NCBI GenBank assembly: GCA_020441225.1
Contig: JAGRMP010000211.1
Span: 7,250 to 14,966, forward strand
DNA length: 7,717 bases
Source of the DNA: Maritimibacter sp.
Lineage (GTDB): Bacteria; Pseudomonadota; Alphaproteobacteria; Rhodobacterales; Rhodobacteraceae
Reading direction: 5' to 3'
Positions 6,121 through 7,717 of this stretch are shown here, in pieces. Position numbers and translations under genes: made by a program. Below the pieces are notes generated by a model that saw nothing but the letters and a program-made list of their open reading frames with translations, made no database searches and was not told where the DNA came from. The stretch's first letter is position 1. Each line of letters opens with the position of its first letter.

Positions 6121-6148
6121 GGGGCGGGGGCGTTCGCGCCCTCGCCCC
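6121..6148 (+). other. Strong intercistronic stem-loop between tctC and tctB
   Basis: GGGGCGGGGGCG (6121-6132) pairs with CGCCCTCGCCCC (6137-6148): 12 bp with one G-U wobble, closed by a TTCG loop. No run of T follows (the next bases are ACCCGG), so it is not a standard intrinsic terminator. It starts 12 nt after the tctC stop. Such structures between a binding-protein gene and its membrane-subunit genes can protect the upstream mRNA from 3' decay, as known for malE-malF, which would give more TctC than TctB/TctA. Confidence 0.7.
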
Positions 6149-6238
6149 ACCCGGACCTGCATCCGGACCTGCACAGGGGCCGAGCCCGGCGGGTCCGGTG
6201 TGCGCCCGCTCAACCAGAACCTCTCGACGGAGTTTCCG

Positions 6239-6721
6239 ATGCGCCTCGATTCCGCGCGTGCCGATCAGGTCTCAGCGCTGGTCTTTTTCGTCCTCGGCGT
6301 CGCCATGGCCATCGGCGGCTACACGATGGACCGGCTGGAAGTGCGCCAGATCCACCCCGCTTCTATCCCCGGCCTGGTGCCGATGATCCTGGGCGCGCTT
6401 CTGGCCGTCTGTGCCGTCGGGCTGTGGCTGGGCGCACGGCAACGCGAGGACGGGCCCGATACCGACGACGTCTCGCTCGGCAATCTCGGTTTCGCCACCT
6501 TCTACACGGTCACCTATGCGCTCGGCCTCGTCGGACGGATGCCCTTCGAACTGGCGACGGGGATCTTCATCACCGTCTTCGTGCTGCATTTCACCTATGA
6601 GCGCCTTGCCGAAGGCCGCCATCCGGCGGTCTGGATCGCAAGCGCCGTGATCTACGCCGCGATCTGCTCCGCAGCGGTCTCGGCCCTGTTCCGCTACGCT
6701 TTCCTGGTGAGACTGCCCTGA
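6239..6721 (+). CDS. tctB: TctB-family small membrane subunit of a tripartite tricarboxylate transporter
   Basis: The 160-residue product has the size and layout of TctB, the small four-helix membrane subunit that partners TctA. Hydrophobic segments lie at about residues 11-28, 43-65, 84-119 (probably two, broken by GRMPFE) and 131-156. The conserved segment after the first helix, IHPASIPGLVPMILGALL (38-55), corresponds to the family's 'GPxxfPxlvaxll' motif. The central loop at 66-80 is hydrophilic (RQREDGPDTDD), which is typical. TctB sequences are poorly conserved, so the call leans partly on its place between tctC and tctA. ATG at 6239 is preferred because ACGGAG (6227-6232) lies 6 nt upstream. 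An in-frame GTG at 6200 would add 13 residues without a ribosome site. The stop overlaps the tctA start by one base (TGATG), indicating translational coupling. Confidence 0.9.
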   Translation: MRLDSARADQVSALVFFVLGVAMAIGGYTMDRLEVRQIHPASIPGLVPMILGALLAVCAVGLWLGARQREDGPDTDDVSLGNLGFATFYTVTYALGLVGRMPFELATGIFITVFVLHFTYERLAEGRHPAVWIASAVIYAAICSAAVSALFRYAFLVRLP

Positions 6722-7717
6722 TGTCGGTGCTTGGCCCCTATCTCTCCGCGCTCGGCGAATTCACCCAGCCGATCATGCTGTTCCATGTCGCCTGGGCAAC
6801 GCTGCTCGGCATCTTCATCGGCTCGTTGCCCGGGCTCACCGCGACCATGGGCGTCGCGCTGCTCACCACGCTCACCTATTCGATGGACCGCGACGCGGCG
6901 ATCCTGGTGCTGATCTGCATGTATGTGGGCGCGATCTACGGCGGCTCGCGCTCGGCGATCCTGCTCAACATCCCCGGCACCCCCGCGAGTGCGGCGACCG
7001 CGCTCGACGGCTACCCGCTCGCCAAGGCCGGCCGCGCCCAGTATGCGATGGCGCTTGCGACCGCTGGCTCGGCGCTGGGCACGCTCGTCGGCATCGTGCT
7101 CCTCGTCATGGTCGCCCCGCCGCTCGCCGAGGCCGCGCTCAACTTCGGCTCGTTCGAGTTCTTCTGGCTCGCGGTCTTCGGCATCGTCATCTCCGGCCAG
7201 CTCACCGGCGGCGTCTCGCCGCTCAAGGGCTACATCGCCGGGATCCTGGGGCTGATGGTGGCCATGGTGGGCTCCGAAGGCATCCACGCCCACGTGCGGT
7301 TTTCCTTTGGCTATGACCAGCTTAACGGCGGCATCGCGCTCATTTCGGCGATGGTCGGCGCCTTTGGCTTCGCCGAGGTGCTGACCGCGATCTCGCAACG
7401 CCGGCCCGACCTGGTGACCCATTCGGACAAGGCAGACCGGATGCTGCCGCGGCTCGTCGATCTGTGGCGCTACAAGTTCACCGTGCTGCGCTCGGGCGTG
7501 ATCGGCACCTTTGTCGGCATCATCCCCGGCGTCGGCGAGGATATCGGCGCCTGGGCCTCCTACGCGACGGCGAAGCGCTTTTCCAAGGAGCGCGACCAGT
7601 TTGGATCCGGCTCGACCGAGGGGCTCACGGCCGCCGAGACCGGCAACAGCGCGGTGATCCCGGGCGCCCTGATCCCGGCGCTGACGCTGGCGGTGCCGGG
7701 TTCCGCCCCCGCCGCCG
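6721..7717 (+). CDS. tctA: TctA-family large membrane subunit of a tripartite tricarboxylate transporter, C-terminus cut off by window edge
   Basis: The frame stays open for 332 codons to the window end; the family is about 500 residues, so roughly the last third is missing. TctA is the large multi-helix transport subunit that moves the substrate through the inner membrane using an ion gradient. Both halves of the family's internal repeat show the PG motif: GSLPGLTATMGVALL (34-48) and GIIPGVGEDIGAWASYATAK (266-285). Other signatures are YGGSRSAILLNIPGTPASAA (73-92), FGSGSTEGLTAAETGNSA (294-311) and PGALIPALTLAVPGSAPAA (314-332). The usual ESANNA is ETGNSA here and the usual PGSATTA is PGSAPAA, small departures that may bear on the substrate or subfamily. 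The ATG at 6721 shares its A with the tctB stop codon, with a GGTGAG ribosome site at 6706-6711. Confidence 0.96.
   Translation, partial: MSVLGPYLSALGEFTQPIMLFHVAWATLLGIFIGSLPGLTATMGVALLTTLTYSMDRDAAILVLICMYVGAIYGGSRSAILLNIPGTPASAATALDGYPLAKAGRAQYAMALATAGSALGTLVGIVLLVMVAPPLAEAALNFGSFEFFWLAVFGIVISGQLTGGVSPLKGYIAGILGLMVAMVGSEGIHAHVRFSFGYDQLNGGIALISAMVGAFGFAEVLTAISQRRPDLVTHSDKADRMLPRLVDLWRYKFTVLRSGVIGTFVGIIPGVGEDIGAWASYATAKRFSKERDQFGSGSTEGLTAAETGNSAVIPGALIPALTLAVPGSAPAA

Noticed and set aside
6200..6238. GTG start for tctB at 6200
   Set aside because: The ATG at 6239 has a properly spaced ACGGAG. The extra 13 residues are polar and not typical of the TctB N-terminus.

Overview
The window is GC-rich (apart from one AT-rich intergenic patch) with densely packed genes. 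The gene families point to a proteobacterium, most plausibly a marine-type alphaproteobacterium of the Rhodobacterales. That placement is inference from gene content and protein style; there is no rRNA or other marker gene here.

Region 1 (1-2677, minus strand) is the promoter-proximal part of an Nqr/Rnf-type respiratory operon in the order nqrA, nqrB-like, nqrC, the last cut by the window edge. nqrA and nqrB overlap by 4 bp, and nqrC starts 10 nt after nqrB. The nqrB-like protein is only 258 residues. It keeps the family's GRNxxNPA and DPVTS signatures but lacks the stretch that normally carries the covalently bound FMN. NqrA also departs from the canonical pattern at its C-terminus.

Region 2 (2678-4067) starts with a 134-bp divergent promoter region that has an AT-rich core flanked by a perfect 10-bp inverted repeat. 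It is followed on the plus strand by a secreted cytochrome with five CxxCH motifs and an EF-hand-like calcium loop. A textbook intrinsic terminator closes this unit. The head-to-head arrangement suggests that the cytochrome and the Nqr-like complex are co-regulated and may exchange electrons at the periplasmic face. A precedent is the multiheme cytochrome MmcA encoded with the rnf genes in Methanosarcina acetivorans.

Region 3 (4068-5029) holds one small exported protein of unknown function behind a leader that can fold into alternative hairpins, then about 240 bp with no recognisable gene.

Region 4 (5030-7717, plus strand) is a tripartite tricarboxylate transporter (TTT) operon: tctC (periplasmic binding protein), tctB and tctA (membrane subunits, tctA cut by the window end). 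It is preceded by a TTGACA promoter element and a perfect 18-bp palindrome that looks like a repressor operator. A strong stem-loop without a T-tract lies between tctC and tctB and may set the excess of binding protein over membrane subunits.

The best candidate for something undescribed is the Nqr/Rnf variant with an FMN-loop-less B subunit paired with a divergent pentaheme cytochrome.
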